This document shows, piece after piece, positions 34,535 through 42,645 of a DNA stretch of 64,000 nt. Positions within the stretch are counted from its first letter, which is position 1. Each line of letters starts with the position of its first letter. The position numbers and the translations under genes were made by a program. The notes beneath the pieces were generated by a model. The model was not told the DNA's origin, did not search any database, and saw nothing but the letters and a program-made list of their open reading frames with translations. The DNA is from Pirellulales bacterium (GTDB lineage: Bacteria > Planctomycetota > Planctomycetia > Pirellulales > Lacipirellulaceae): NCBI GenBank assembly GCA_019636345.1, contig JAHBXQ010000003.1, forward strand, positions 682,001 through 746,000, in the 5' to 3' direction.

Positions 34535-35545
34535 ATGGCCGTCGTCGAAGATCGAGTTCCGCAAGCCATGTCCGACCCGCTCCGCCGAGCGGCGAGCGAT
34601 CCGCTTCCGCCGCTGTCCGGCTCCGCGGCGCCGATCGAGTTGGTGAAGCTCTGCTACACCCTCGTGCATGCGGCCGAGGCCGTGGGGATCGTCGATCTTG
34701 CCGACGGCGAGTTCTTGCCTGGGGACGCGACGCTCGAAGCCGGGATCGAGCGGCAGTTGAATGGGCTGCTCGATCAGGTCGGCTGCACCCGCCCGGGGTT
34801 TCGGCTGCTGGAGATCGGCTGCGGCTACGGCCGGTTGCTGCAGTTGGCGCGGGACCGGGGCGCCGTCGCCGTCGGGGTCAACGTCTCGCCCGAGCAGGTC
34901 GAGTACTGTCGGCGGCGCGGGTTGCAGGCGCACTGCTCGACCTATCGCAACCTGCTCGCCTCCCCGGCGTGGCATGGTCAGTTCGACGGCGTGATCGCCA
35001 ACGGATCGCTGGAGCACTGGGTCCAGCCGGAGGACGTGCTCGCCGGGCGCGCCGAGGCGATCTACGGCGAATCGTTCGAAATCGCCAGCCGTATGCTCGA
35101 CCCGGACACGCCGGATGCGCGATACGTCACGACCTCCATTCACGTCAAACGCGAAGCGCGCCCCGAGGACTTGCTGACGCCGTGGCGGCGCCACCCGCGC
35201 GGCTCCGATCGCCGGCACTACAGCCTGCTCCACAATTGGATGGGAGGCTGGTACCCGGTCGACGGCCAGCTCGAACGCTGCGCCCGGCCGTTCTTCACGC
35301 TCGCTTCGGAGACCGACGGCACGGTCGGCTATCGCATCGCCAACGACTATCGGATGCGACGGATGATGCGCGGCTGGTACGCCAGCCCCAAAATGGTCTG
35401 GCGGATCGCCCGCGCGCTCGTGCGCCGTCCTCGCGTGACGCGGACCATGCTGCAGTGTTACTTCGTCGAACGGTCGTGGGACTGGCAGTTCCAGGGGGAC
35501 GACCCCCCGATGAAGCTGCTGCGGCACGTGTGGCGGCGATGCTGA
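34535..35545 (+). CDS. SAM-dependent methyltransferase (CFA-synthase-like)
   Basis: The 336-residue product carries a class I methyltransferase core. The SAM site is FRLLEIGCGYGRLLQLA, followed by AVGVNVSPEQVEYCRRRGL, and the acidic/aromatic block FDGVIANGSLEHWVQPEDVL. The pattern is closest to the cyclopropane-fatty-acid-synthase/mycolic-acid methyltransferase group, but it lacks enough family blocks to name a substrate. GGAGA seven bases before ATG 34535 supports that start over ATG 34568. No signal or membrane segment. Its link with the surrounding secreted proteins is unclear. Confidence 0.8.
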   Translation: MAVVEDRVPQAMSDPLRRAASDPLPPLSGSAAPIELVKLCYTLVHAAEAVGIVDLADGEFLPGDATLEAGIERQLNGLLDQVGCTRPGFRLLEIGCGYGRLLQLARDRGAVAVGVNVSPEQVEYCRRRGLQAHCSTYRNLLASPAWHGQFDGVIANGSLEHWVQPEDVLAGRAEAIYGESFEIASRMLDPDTPDARYVTTSIHVKREARPEDLLTPWRRHPRGSDRRHYSLLHNWMGGWYPVDGQLERCARPFFTLASETDGTVGYRIANDYRMRRMMRGWYASPKMVWRIARALVRRPRVTRTMLQCYFVERSWDWQFQGDDPPMKLLRHVWRRC

Positions 35546-35560
35546 GTCGGCGCCGTCCGC

Positions 35561-36649
35561 TCATGGATCGTCAGACGCTGCGAGACTGCGATCGTCCCCC
35601 GGCGCGGCGTTCGTCAGATTCCCCCGCCGCAGACCGAGCGCTGCCAGCGCAGCGATCGCCAGCAGCGTTCCGCTGGCCGGTTCGGGGACGAGCCATTGGC
35701 TCCCCAGCGTGAACCACCGCTCGTCCGTCTCGGTCGACATGTCACCGACCGGGTTGTCGAAGGTCGACAGGACTTGCACGAACACGAGCTCGTCGGGAGC
35801 GACGGGTCCCGGTCCGAACGCATATTCCAGCGACTCGCCCGGGGCCATCGCGGCCGCGCCGAACGGGAAGACCGAGATCTGCCCGGGGAAGCCCATGCCG
35901 AGGATCCCCTCGCCGAGGTTCCGAATCATTTCGACGTCGAGGGTCATCGACCCGAAGTGGGCCGCTACGGCCGCCTGGGCGACGGAGTCGAGCCGGTACG
36001 CCTGAACCAGCTTTGTCTGTGAACCGACGTGAGCGAGTCCGACCTCGTCTTCCGAAGGATTGCCGATGGTGATCCGTGGCGTACCGCCAGGATTCTTGCT
36101 GATCTTGCCGGGCGCCACAATCAAGGTGACTGTGGCGTTATGGATTGGCGTGAACCACTTGTCGTAGTAGATTCGCCCGGGGAGTGCGTTGGCAGGGAGC
36201 GCCGGATCGAGAAGGTGGAACGCATTTGCATCAATGCGAACCGAACTGCCGCTGTTGCCGGAAGGGTCTTCCAGCGTCGCGACCACGCGTTGATGTCCTC
36301 CCCAAGCAGCAGCGTTGCTCGCGACATACTGCGTGGGCACTAGGAATGGTGGCGTCCCTGCGGCGGCGAAGGCGCCGCCCGACAGTCCGGTGTTCATCGA
36401 GAGACCGCCGAACGTGTCGACTCGCAATTCGTACGTTGTGTCCACGGCATTCACGGCGGGGACGGTCGTGTAAATCGTCATCGGCCAGGAGCCCTGCGCC
36501 GCCGCCCGCGGCGCCGGGGCCTGCGTCGACGCCGCGACGACCAATAGAGAGCCCGATGCGATGCGAGCGAGGATTCTCAGCGTCGTTGCGAAGGCGGTCG
36601 GACGGGTGCTGCCGCAAGCGGAGCCGGAACGTCGTGCGAGAGGGTTCAT
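35561..36649 (-). CDS. Secreted PEP-CTERM protein with C-terminal extension
   Basis: The 362-residue product starts at ATG 36649, with a signal peptide (about residues 18-40, ILARIASGSLLVVAASTQA). The body is a beta-rich region without a named domain (TIYTTVPAVNAVDTTYELRV onward). VPEPASGTLLAIAALAALGL then LRRG is a PEP-CTERM signal, but about 18 residues follow (NLTNAAPGDDRSLAASDDP). That is unusual, because sorting signals normally end the protein. The gene converges on the methyltransferase gene with only 15 bases between their stops. Function unknown. Confidence 0.78.
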   Translation of the reverse strand: MNPLARRSGSACGSTRPTAFATTLRILARIASGSLLVVAASTQAPAPRAAAQGSWPMTIYTTVPAVNAVDTTYELRVDTFGGLSMNTGLSGGAFAAAGTPPFLVPTQYVASNAAAWGGHQRVVATLEDPSGNSGSSVRIDANAFHLLDPALPANALPGRIYYDKWFTPIHNATVTLIVAPGKISKNPGGTPRITIGNPSEDEVGLAHVGSQTKLVQAYRLDSVAQAAVAAHFGSMTLDVEMIRNLGEGILGMGFPGQISVFPFGAAAMAPGESLEYAFGPGPVAPDELVFVQVLSTFDNPVGDMSTETDERWFTLGSQWLVPEPASGTLLAIAALAALGLRRGNLTNAAPGDDRSLAASDDP

Positions 36650-36963
36650 GAGGTCGACTCCGCCAAGGTTGAGAAGATGCGAGACCGACAAGAAACGCCG
36701 ACGAGAAGCATGGCGCTTTGGCGCCTGAATTCAGGCGCCAAAGCGCATCGAGCAGCGGTGAATCTACCGATCGACGGCGAGAAATCCAAGCGGTTACGGG
36801 ATTCCCCGCCAAATCGGGGGATCGACCGGCTTGGTGACTTCACTCGCGAGGGGCGCGCACGGCGGCCATGGCGGTCGAACCGGTCGAGAACGCTTGCGCA
36901 TGAGTCGCTCGGTCGACGCCCCCCTCGCTCGCCGAACATGCAGCTTTCAGCGGCGAAGCCGTA
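36650..36963. other. Intergenic region with a perfect palindrome
   Basis: These 314 bases lie between two minus-strand genes. They contain the 34-bp palindrome annotated below and TGCGCA at 36895-36900. No gene is supported. Confidence 0.45.
36713..36746. repeat. Perfect 34-bp palindrome
   Basis: The two 17-base arms meet at GAATTC (36727-36732); the left arm is GCGCTTTGGCGCCTGAA. It lies 64 bases upstream of a PEP-CTERM gene start and about 220 bases after the four-domain peptidase gene on the same strand. No U-tract follows, so an operator, a transcript-end hairpin or a mobile-element remnant are all possible. Confidence 0.7.
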
Positions 36964-39900
36964 TTAGCGCGCCGTCGACTCGGCCGCGATCTCGCGGGCG
37001 ACGTCCTCGGTGCGGCGCATCACGCGGAGCAGGTTTTCGCCCAGCACCTTCTTGACGTCGGCTTCGCTGTAGCCCCGGTCGAGCAGGCCCTGGGTGATGT
37101 AGGGGTAACTCGCCGCGTCCTCGAGTTGCGTCGGCAACAGCGACACCCCGTCGTAGTCCGACCCCAGCCCCACGTGATCGATTCCCGCGATCCGGACGAT
37201 GTGGTCGATGTGATCCAAGAGGTCGTGGATCGTGCCGCGCAAGGTCGGGCGGGTCGCGTCCCAGCGGGCGAGCCCCGCTTCGATCGCGGGGCGGTCGTCG
37301 CCGTGTTCCGCCTCCAGCTTGCGCAGCTCGACGAAGCGCTGTTTGTCGCGCTCGGCCGACTGGGGGACGATGAACGCCGAGAAGAAATTGACCATCACCA
37401 CCCCGCCGTTGTCGCGCACCAGCGGCAGGACGTCGTCGGGGACGTTGCGGGGGTGGTCGGCCACGCCCCCGGCCGAGCTGTGCGAAAAGATGACCGGCGC
37501 CCGAGTCGCGGCGAGGGTCTGCTTCATGGCGTCAGGCGAGACGTGGGAGAGGTCGACCATCATCCCCAGGCGGTTCATCTCGCGGACCACCTCGACGCCG
37601 AAAGGCGCCAAGCCCCCCGCCTTCGGCTTGTCGGTCCCCGAGTCGGCCCAGTCGAGCGAGTCGCTGTGGGTGAGCGTCATGTACCGGGCGCCCAGGCGAT
37701 GGAGTTGCCGCAACGCGGCGAGCGAGCCTTCGATCGAATGGCCCCCCTCGACCCCGATGAGCGATGCGATCCTTCCCGACCAGTGGATGCGGACGATGTC
37801 GTCGGCCGTCAGGGCCAGCTCGAACGCATCGGGGTAACGGGCGATCATCGTCTGCACGAGGTCGATCTGCTCAAGCGTCGTCGACAAGGCTTGTCCGCGG
37901 CGGGCGGTGTAGACGGGGACCCAGACGCTCCAGAACTGGGCGCCGACGCCCCCCTGGCGAAGTCGGGGGATGTCGGTCTGCAACGACGATTGCGGTTGGC
38001 TGACGTCGAGTTTGTCGAACGAGCCGCCGGCCTGGGTCCGCACCTCCCACGGCATGTCGTTATGGCCGTCGACGACCAAACTGCTGCGGTGCAGACGTTC
38101 GGCCGCGGGGGTCAGCACGACCGGGTCGCGCGACGCGGGAGCGTGAATCGCCGTGGCCAGCACCGAGGTCCGCGGCGCCGCGGCGGCCTGGGGGGACGAA
38201 CCGAGCAGTTGGCTCCAGGCCCACCGATACAGATTGCGGCTGTCGGCGTAACGCGACTCGCTGCTCTCGGCGCCCAGGACGGCGACGATCAACCGGCGGC
38301 CGTCCCGCTCGCCCGCCGAGACGAGGCACGCCCCCGCGGCCGTCGTGGTGCCGGTCTTGACCCCGTAATACCCCTCGGTCGCCAGCAGCCGGTTCGTGTT
38401 GTACCAGGCGACGTTGCGGCGATACCCGCCGGGGCCGGTCACCGTGGCTCCCCGCTGCCGCGTGCCCACGACGTCTTTGAACAGCGGCAGCTCGAACGCC
38501 GCCCGGGCGAGCTTCGCCAAGTCGTGAGCGCTGGCGTGGTGCCCTTCGGCCGTCAGGCCGTGCGTGTTGGCGAACTGCGTGGCGGCGAGCCCCAACTCCG
38601 CGGCCGTGCGATTCATCGCGGCGACGAAGGCGTCGTAGGCGGCGGACCGTGCGGAGATTTCACTCGGCTCCGACGGCAGCGGCTGTCCAAGTCGCGCTCC
38701 GAAATGCTCGGCGAACGCCACCGTCGCGTCGTTGCCCGAGGGGAGCATCATGCCGTACAGCAGCTCGCGAACCGAAACCTGTTCGCCGATCCGCACGTCG
38801 GCCGTGGTGCCGATCGTGTCGTCGGCTCGCTTGGAGAACGTGACGGTCTCGTCCAAAACTTCGGGATGCTCGGCCGCGTACCTGAGCACGACGTACGCGG
38901 TCATGATCTTGGTGGTGCTGGCCATGTCGCGGGGCTCGTCGGGCTTGAGGCCCCACAGCAACTCGCCCGTGTCGGCGTCGAGAATCGCCCACGCCTTGCT
39001 CGCGGTGAACGGCGGGCCGTCGAGCGGGTCGGCCGGGTCGCGCGGCAGCTTGGCCGCGTTGAGCGCGTCCGGCTCCGGCGCCTTGGGGTCTTCTGTCGCC
39101 AACGGGCCGAGCGCCTCCCACGTCGCCGCGTCGACGATCCCGGTTTCCGGCAAGCCGCGGCTGCGCTGGAACGCTCGGACGCCGCTCTCGGTGTTGGGGC
39201 CGAAGTCGCCGTCGACCGCCAGCCCCGTCGAGGGGGTCGTGCGGGCGTTGATCGTTCGCTGCAGCGCCGCGACCAACTCGCCCGAGGCGCCCATGGCGAG
39301 CGTCTGCGGGCCGTCGTCAGTTGGCTTCGCGGGACCGTTCGGAGCGTAATGCCGATACGCCGCCGCGGCGATCTTGCCGATCAGCACTTCGGCCGCGTTC
39401 TCGGCGCCCCAGCTTTGGTCGGCGTTGTTGTTGGTCAGCACGCAGATGGCCAGCCGGCCCTCGGGCAGGTCGATTAACCCCGCGTCGGTCCGCGTGAGAT
39501 TGACCGCCCCGGTCTTATGAGCCAGCTTCACCCCGGGGGGCAGAAACCGGCCGAGCTTCGTCCGATCGAGGCAGGCGTACAAATGCCCGCGCATCGCGTC
39601 GGTCGACGCCTTGCTCCCCAACTTGCCGGCGTCGAGCAGCTCGAGCAGTTTCACCATGTCGGCCGCGGTCGTGCTCCCCAGGCCGTACAGTTGGCTCCGC
39701 TCGGGGAAGATCGACGTCTCGCGCCGGTAGACGAGCGAGTGGAGCTTCGTCTCGGGAAGTCCCAACTCCTCCATGTACTTGGCCGTCTCGGGCAACCCGA
39801 CCGCCTCGGCGACGAGGTTCGTGGCCGTGTTGTCCGAGTGGATGATCATCAGGTGGATCGCGTCGTGGAGCGACAGTTGCAGCCCGGCAGAGAACTGCTC

Positions 39901-40254
39901 CGTGAGGATTCCCGAGCCGGGGACTTTGTCCTCAGCTCGCAGCGTGAGCAGTTGCTGCGGATCGAGTCGCCCGGCGTCGACCGCGCGGTACGCGGTCGCC
40001 ATCAGCGGCAGCTTGACGAGGCTCGCCGTGGGCATCGGCAGGTCGGCCCGATAGGCGAACTCTTCCCCCGCGGGGAGGCGCTTCACCGCGATCGCCACGT
40101 CCCCTTCGTGCGCCTCGGCCAAGGCGGCGAGCTCCGAAGCGAGTGCGTCGGGAATCGACTTGGCGCGGGCTGCCAAGGGGAGTGCGAGCGCCGTCGCCGC
40201 GAGGGCCAGGGTCGACAAGCGAAGAGGATGCAGAAGCAGCGACGGGGTGCGCAT
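36964..40254 (-). CDS. Four-part fusion: class A beta-lactamase-like domain, PG-binding domain, S11 DD-carboxypeptidase, M19 dipeptidase
   Basis: The 1096-residue exported protein has four enzyme or binding modules. After a signal peptide (1-31), residues about 40-305 are a beta-lactamase-like serine hydrolase with SLVK (78-81), SDN (140-142) and KTG (247-249). About 320-385 is a peptidoglycan-binding_1 repeat (LAVDGDFGPNTESGVRAFQR). About 415-690 is an S11 D-Ala-D-Ala carboxypeptidase with STTK (446-449), SGN (506-508) and KTG (633-635). About 715-1090 is an M19 membrane-type dipeptidase with DGHND (H731, D733), VEGGHSIEG, and DHVGLGSDYDG. It could trim stem peptides and split the released dipeptide in one place. 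It lies 51 bases after the dipeptide epimerase gene. Such a combination is unfamiliar to me. Confidence 0.92.
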   Translation of the reverse strand: MRTPSLLLHPLRLSTLALAATALALPLAARAKSIPDALASELAALAEAHEGDVAIAVKRLPAGEEFAYRADLPMPTASLVKLPLMATAYRAVDAGRLDPQQLLTLRAEDKVPGSGILTEQFSAGLQLSLHDAIHLMIIHSDNTATNLVAEAVGLPETAKYMEELGLPETKLHSLVYRRETSIFPERSQLYGLGSTTAADMVKLLELLDAGKLGSKASTDAMRGHLYACLDRTKLGRFLPPGVKLAHKTGAVNLTRTDAGLIDLPEGRLAICVLTNNNADQSWGAENAAEVLIGKIAAAAYRHYAPNGPAKPTDDGPQTLAMGASGELVAALQRTINARTTPSTGLAVDGDFGPNTESGVRAFQRSRGLPETGIVDAATWEALGPLATEDPKAPEPDALNAAKLPRDPADPLDGPPFTASKAWAILDADTGELLWGLKPDEPRDMASTTKIMTAYVVLRYAAEHPEVLDETVTFSKRADDTIGTTADVRIGEQVSVRELLYGMMLPSGNDATVAFAEHFGARLGQPLPSEPSEISARSAAYDAFVAAMNRTAAELGLAATQFANTHGLTAEGHHASAHDLAKLARAAFELPLFKDVVGTRQRGATVTGPGGYRRNVAWYNTNRLLATEGYYGVKTGTTTAAGACLVSAGERDGRRLIVAVLGAESSESRYADSRNLYRWAWSQLLGSSPQAAAAPRTSVLATAIHAPASRDPVVLTPAAERLHRSSLVVDGHNDMPWEVRTQAGGSFDKLDVSQPQSSLQTDIPRLRQGGVGAQFWSVWVPVYTARRGQALSTTLEQIDLVQTMIARYPDAFELALTADDIVRIHWSGRIASLIGVEGGHSIEGSLAALRQLHRLGARYMTLTHSDSLDWADSGTDKPKAGGLAPFGVEVVREMNRLGMMVDLSHVSPDAMKQTLAATRAPVIFSHSSAGGVADHPRNVPDDVLPLVRDNGGVVMVNFFSAFIVPQSAERDKQRFVELRKLEAEHGDDRPAIEAGLARWDATRPTLRGTIHDLLDHIDHIVRIAGIDHVGLGSDYDGVSLLPTQLEDAASYPYITQGLLDRGYSEADVKKVLGENLLRVMRRTEDVAREIAAESTAR

Positions 40255-40305
40255 GAGGGGGTCCTGGAAAGGGCAGGGTGCGCGACCCGATCACGGGTGC
40301 GGCGG

Positions 40306-41328
40306 CTATTTCGTCAGCAACTCGACCCCGTGGCCGGGGGCGTCGGGGTAGCGGCAGCGCCCCCGGTCGACGCGGCAGCCGGTCGCCACGTCGCGGGCCA
40401 AGAGCGCGGCGCCGTCCATGTCGACGAAGTCCAACAGCGGCAACAACTGGGCGATCGCCGAGATCCCCACGGTCGACTCGGTCATGCAGCCGACCATCGT
40501 CTTCATGCCCAGCGATCGCGCCTCGGCGATCATCCGCCGTGCGGGGGTCAGCCCGCCGCACTTGACCAGTTTGACGTTCACGCCGTGGAATCGCCCCTGG
40601 CACCTCGAGACGTCGGCCTCGCTGATGCAGCTCTCGTCGGCGACGATCGGCAGGGCCGACTCGGCGTAGACCCGCCGCGACCCCTCGACGTCCTCGGCCG
40701 GCAGCGGCTGCTCGATGAACTCGACCCGCAGGGGGCGCAGCTCGCGCGAATTGCGGATCGTCTCCTCGACCCCCCAGCCGCAGTTCGCGTCGACCCGGAA
40801 CACGGCGTCGGTGTGCTTGCGAAGCTCGCGCACAATCTCCAAGTCGTGCGGCGTGCCGAGCTTGATCTTGTAGATCGGCCAGTCGGGCATCTCGTTGAGC
40901 TTGGCGACCATCTTCTCGATCGTGTCGATGCCGATCGTGTAGTTGGAGAGCGGCACGCGCTCGTTCGACAGTCCCCAGAGTTTATAGACAGGTTGGCCCT
41001 GTTGTTTCCCCCACAGGTCGTAGGCCGCTTGGTCGACGGCGCATAACGTGAACGAGTCGTCGCCGATCGCCGCGGCCAGTTCCGGCCAAAGCCGTTCGGG
41101 ATCGAGCCGATCGACCGCCGCGAGAACCGGCCGGGCCTTGTCGAGCGAAGCCCGCATCCGCTCGCGGGTGGCGTTGTAGTACTTGTTGGTCGTCGCCTCG
41201 CCGTAGCCGCGGCGAACGCCGTCGGTCAGTTCGACCACCAGCGTCGGTTGCACCGAGGTGCTCTCCCGCGAGATCGAGAAGACATGCCGCAGCGGCAGAT
41301 CGTATTCGTGGGCGACGGCTTGAATCAC
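40306..41328 (-). CDS. Enolase-superfamily dipeptide (L-Ala-D/L-Glu) epimerase or N-acetyl-D-Glu racemase-like enzyme
   Basis: The muconate-lactonizing subgroup of the enolase superfamily is clear: YKIKLGT with the base lysine, the metal ligands in VDANCGW, EFIEQPLP and VADESC, then VKLVKCGGL with the second lysine, and DMDGAALL near the end. Such enzymes epimerise L-Ala-D-Glu from murein to L-Ala-L-Glu. The preceding DUF1611 gene raises the alternative that it is a racemase for N-acetyl-D-glutamate (DgcA-like). GTG 41328 (340 residues) aligns with the family N-terminus; a TTG at 41385 would add 19 residues. It is cytoplasmic, in line with the DUF1611 gene upstream and the four-domain peptidase downstream. 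Confidence 0.88.
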   Translation of the reverse strand: MIQAVAHEYDLPLRHVFSISRESTSVQPTLVVELTDGVRRGYGEATTNKYYNATRERMRASLDKARPVLAAVDRLDPERLWPELAAAIGDDSFTLCAVDQAAYDLWGKQQGQPVYKLWGLSNERVPLSNYTIGIDTIEKMVAKLNEMPDWPIYKIKLGTPHDLEIVRELRKHTDAVFRVDANCGWGVEETIRNSRELRPLRVEFIEQPLPAEDVEGSRRVYAESALPIVADESCISEADVSRCQGRFHGVNVKLVKCGGLTPARRMIAEARSLGMKTMVGCMTESTVGISAIAQLLPLLDFVDMDGAALLARDVATGCRVDRGRCRYPDAPGHGVELLTK

Positions 41329-41434
41329 GCGAAAGGCCCCCGAGCGAGCAGGATCGACAACGTCAAGCAAGACCGACTGTGGCAAGCGGGGAGTTCATTC
41401 GTCGCTGGGCGTCCTTGCGATGCCGCCGCCTCGG

Positions 41435-42481
41435 CTACACCGCCACCGGCGCCAGCGCCAATGCCGCCTCGACCAGCGCGTCCGGGCCGTCGCGGATGAC
41501 GTCGCACACGGGGAGCCCCAGCAGTCGGCTCACCCGCTCGCGCTCTTCCTCGGCCTGTTCGGCGTTGAGTTTGCGGCTGTTCATTCCCACGCCGATGAAC
41601 CGCGACGGCCCCTGCAGGTTGGCCATTGTCTCGTAAATTCGCACCAGCTCGTCAAGCGGCTTGAGCGGAATGTGCTCCATCCCGTGCACGTGGGTGCGCC
41701 CCGCCTCGTAGCACATGACCATGCCGTGAGGCATGCAGCCGTGCAGCAGGCTGAGCGTGACCCCCGAGTAGCGGGGGTGCGTGAGGCAGGCCTGCCCCTC
41801 GATGACCATGAACTCATGATGCTGATTGGCGAGCACCAGCTTCTCGACCGCCCCGCTGACGAAGTCCGATACGACGCGATCGATCGGGCAGCCGTCGCCC
41901 TCGATCATAATGCCGGTCTGACCGGTGGCGACGAATTTGGCGTCGCGTCCCCGCGCCTGCAGGCCGCGGGCGATCTCGACCGAGACGACCATCTTGCCGA
42001 TGCTGCAGTCGTTGCCGACGGTGTGGATGCGAATGCAGTCGTCGCGAATCCCCTTGCGGTTGGGGACGTCCTTTTCGTCGTTCTTGCGGACGTCGATCAG
42101 CTTGACGCCGTGCTGGCGGGCGGCGGCGGCGAACTCGGGGTCGTCCGACATGAAGTCGTGCAGTCCCGACAGAATGTTCATCCCGCGGCGAATCGCTTCG
42201 AGCACGACGGGGCGCCAAGCGACGGGAATCTTGCCCCCCGAGGGGGCGATTCCCACCAACAGCGTGTTGGCCTCCGGCGCCGCAGCGAGTTGGCCGATGA
42301 CCGGCGTGTCGCCGCCGACGCCCAGCACCTCGCCGGCGGTTCGGCCCGCTTGATGCGTGTCGTACACGGCGACGACCTCTTCAGGCCGATACCGCAGCAC
42401 GCAGACGCCGGTTTTTGCCGTGATCGGCTCGGAATGGCCTTCGGTGAGGATGACGATGCGGCGCGATGAATCGTGTGACAC
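41435..42481 (-). CDS. DUF1611 P-loop protein, candidate D-glutamate N-acetyltransferase (DgcN-like)
   Basis: The 348-residue cytoplasmic protein has the DUF1611 pattern: RIVILTEGHSEP near the start, IAPSGGKIP, ILSGLHDF, then a P-loop-like VGNDCSIGKMVVSVEIARGL, FVATGQTGIMIEGDGCPIDR, and VIEGQACLTHPRYSGVTLSL. Members of this family (DgcN) are reported to N-acetylate D-glutamate, with an enolase-superfamily racemase (DgcA) as partner; the next gene here is such an enzyme. GTG 42481 has GAGG seven bases upstream and is chosen over a TTG at 42511. TGCGCA at 42637 lies upstream, so this gene probably starts a three-gene operon. Confidence 0.85.
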   Translation of the reverse strand: MSHDSSRRIVILTEGHSEPITAKTGVCVLRYRPEEVVAVYDTHQAGRTAGEVLGVGGDTPVIGQLAAAPEANTLLVGIAPSGGKIPVAWRPVVLEAIRRGMNILSGLHDFMSDDPEFAAAARQHGVKLIDVRKNDEKDVPNRKGIRDDCIRIHTVGNDCSIGKMVVSVEIARGLQARGRDAKFVATGQTGIMIEGDGCPIDRVVSDFVSGAVEKLVLANQHHEFMVIEGQACLTHPRYSGVTLSLLHGCMPHGMVMCYEAGRTHVHGMEHIPLKPLDELVRIYETMANLQGPSRFIGVGMNSRKLNAEQAEEERERVSRLLGLPVCDVIRDGPDALVEAALALAPVAV

Positions 42482-42645
42482 GTTGGGCCTCGAAATGATT
42501 TCTCGCCGCAACTGGGCGACGGCAACTCCCGCGTATCGAGTGTAGTGCGTGCGCGAGATGAATTAAAGCCAACGAATTTCGCGCAGAAAGTTATCGACCC
42601 CGCGCAGCCGAGGATGCAAAACAGCGGCGTCTGCGATGCGCAAAA
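42482..42645 (-). promoter_or_regulatory. Upstream region of the DUF1611-epimerase-peptidase operon
   Basis: This 164-base gap separates nagZ from the DUF1611 gene on the same strand. On the minus strand TTTTGCGCATCGC covers TGCGCA at 42637-42642, just after the nagZ stop. A related CGCGCA with flanking A/T occurs around 42579-42590. A new promoter here is likely but not proven. Confidence 0.35.

Noticed and set aside
37126-39477. Plus-strand open frame of about 780 codons opposite the four-domain peptidase
   Set aside because: Antisense shadow; all three catalytic domains are intact on the minus strand.
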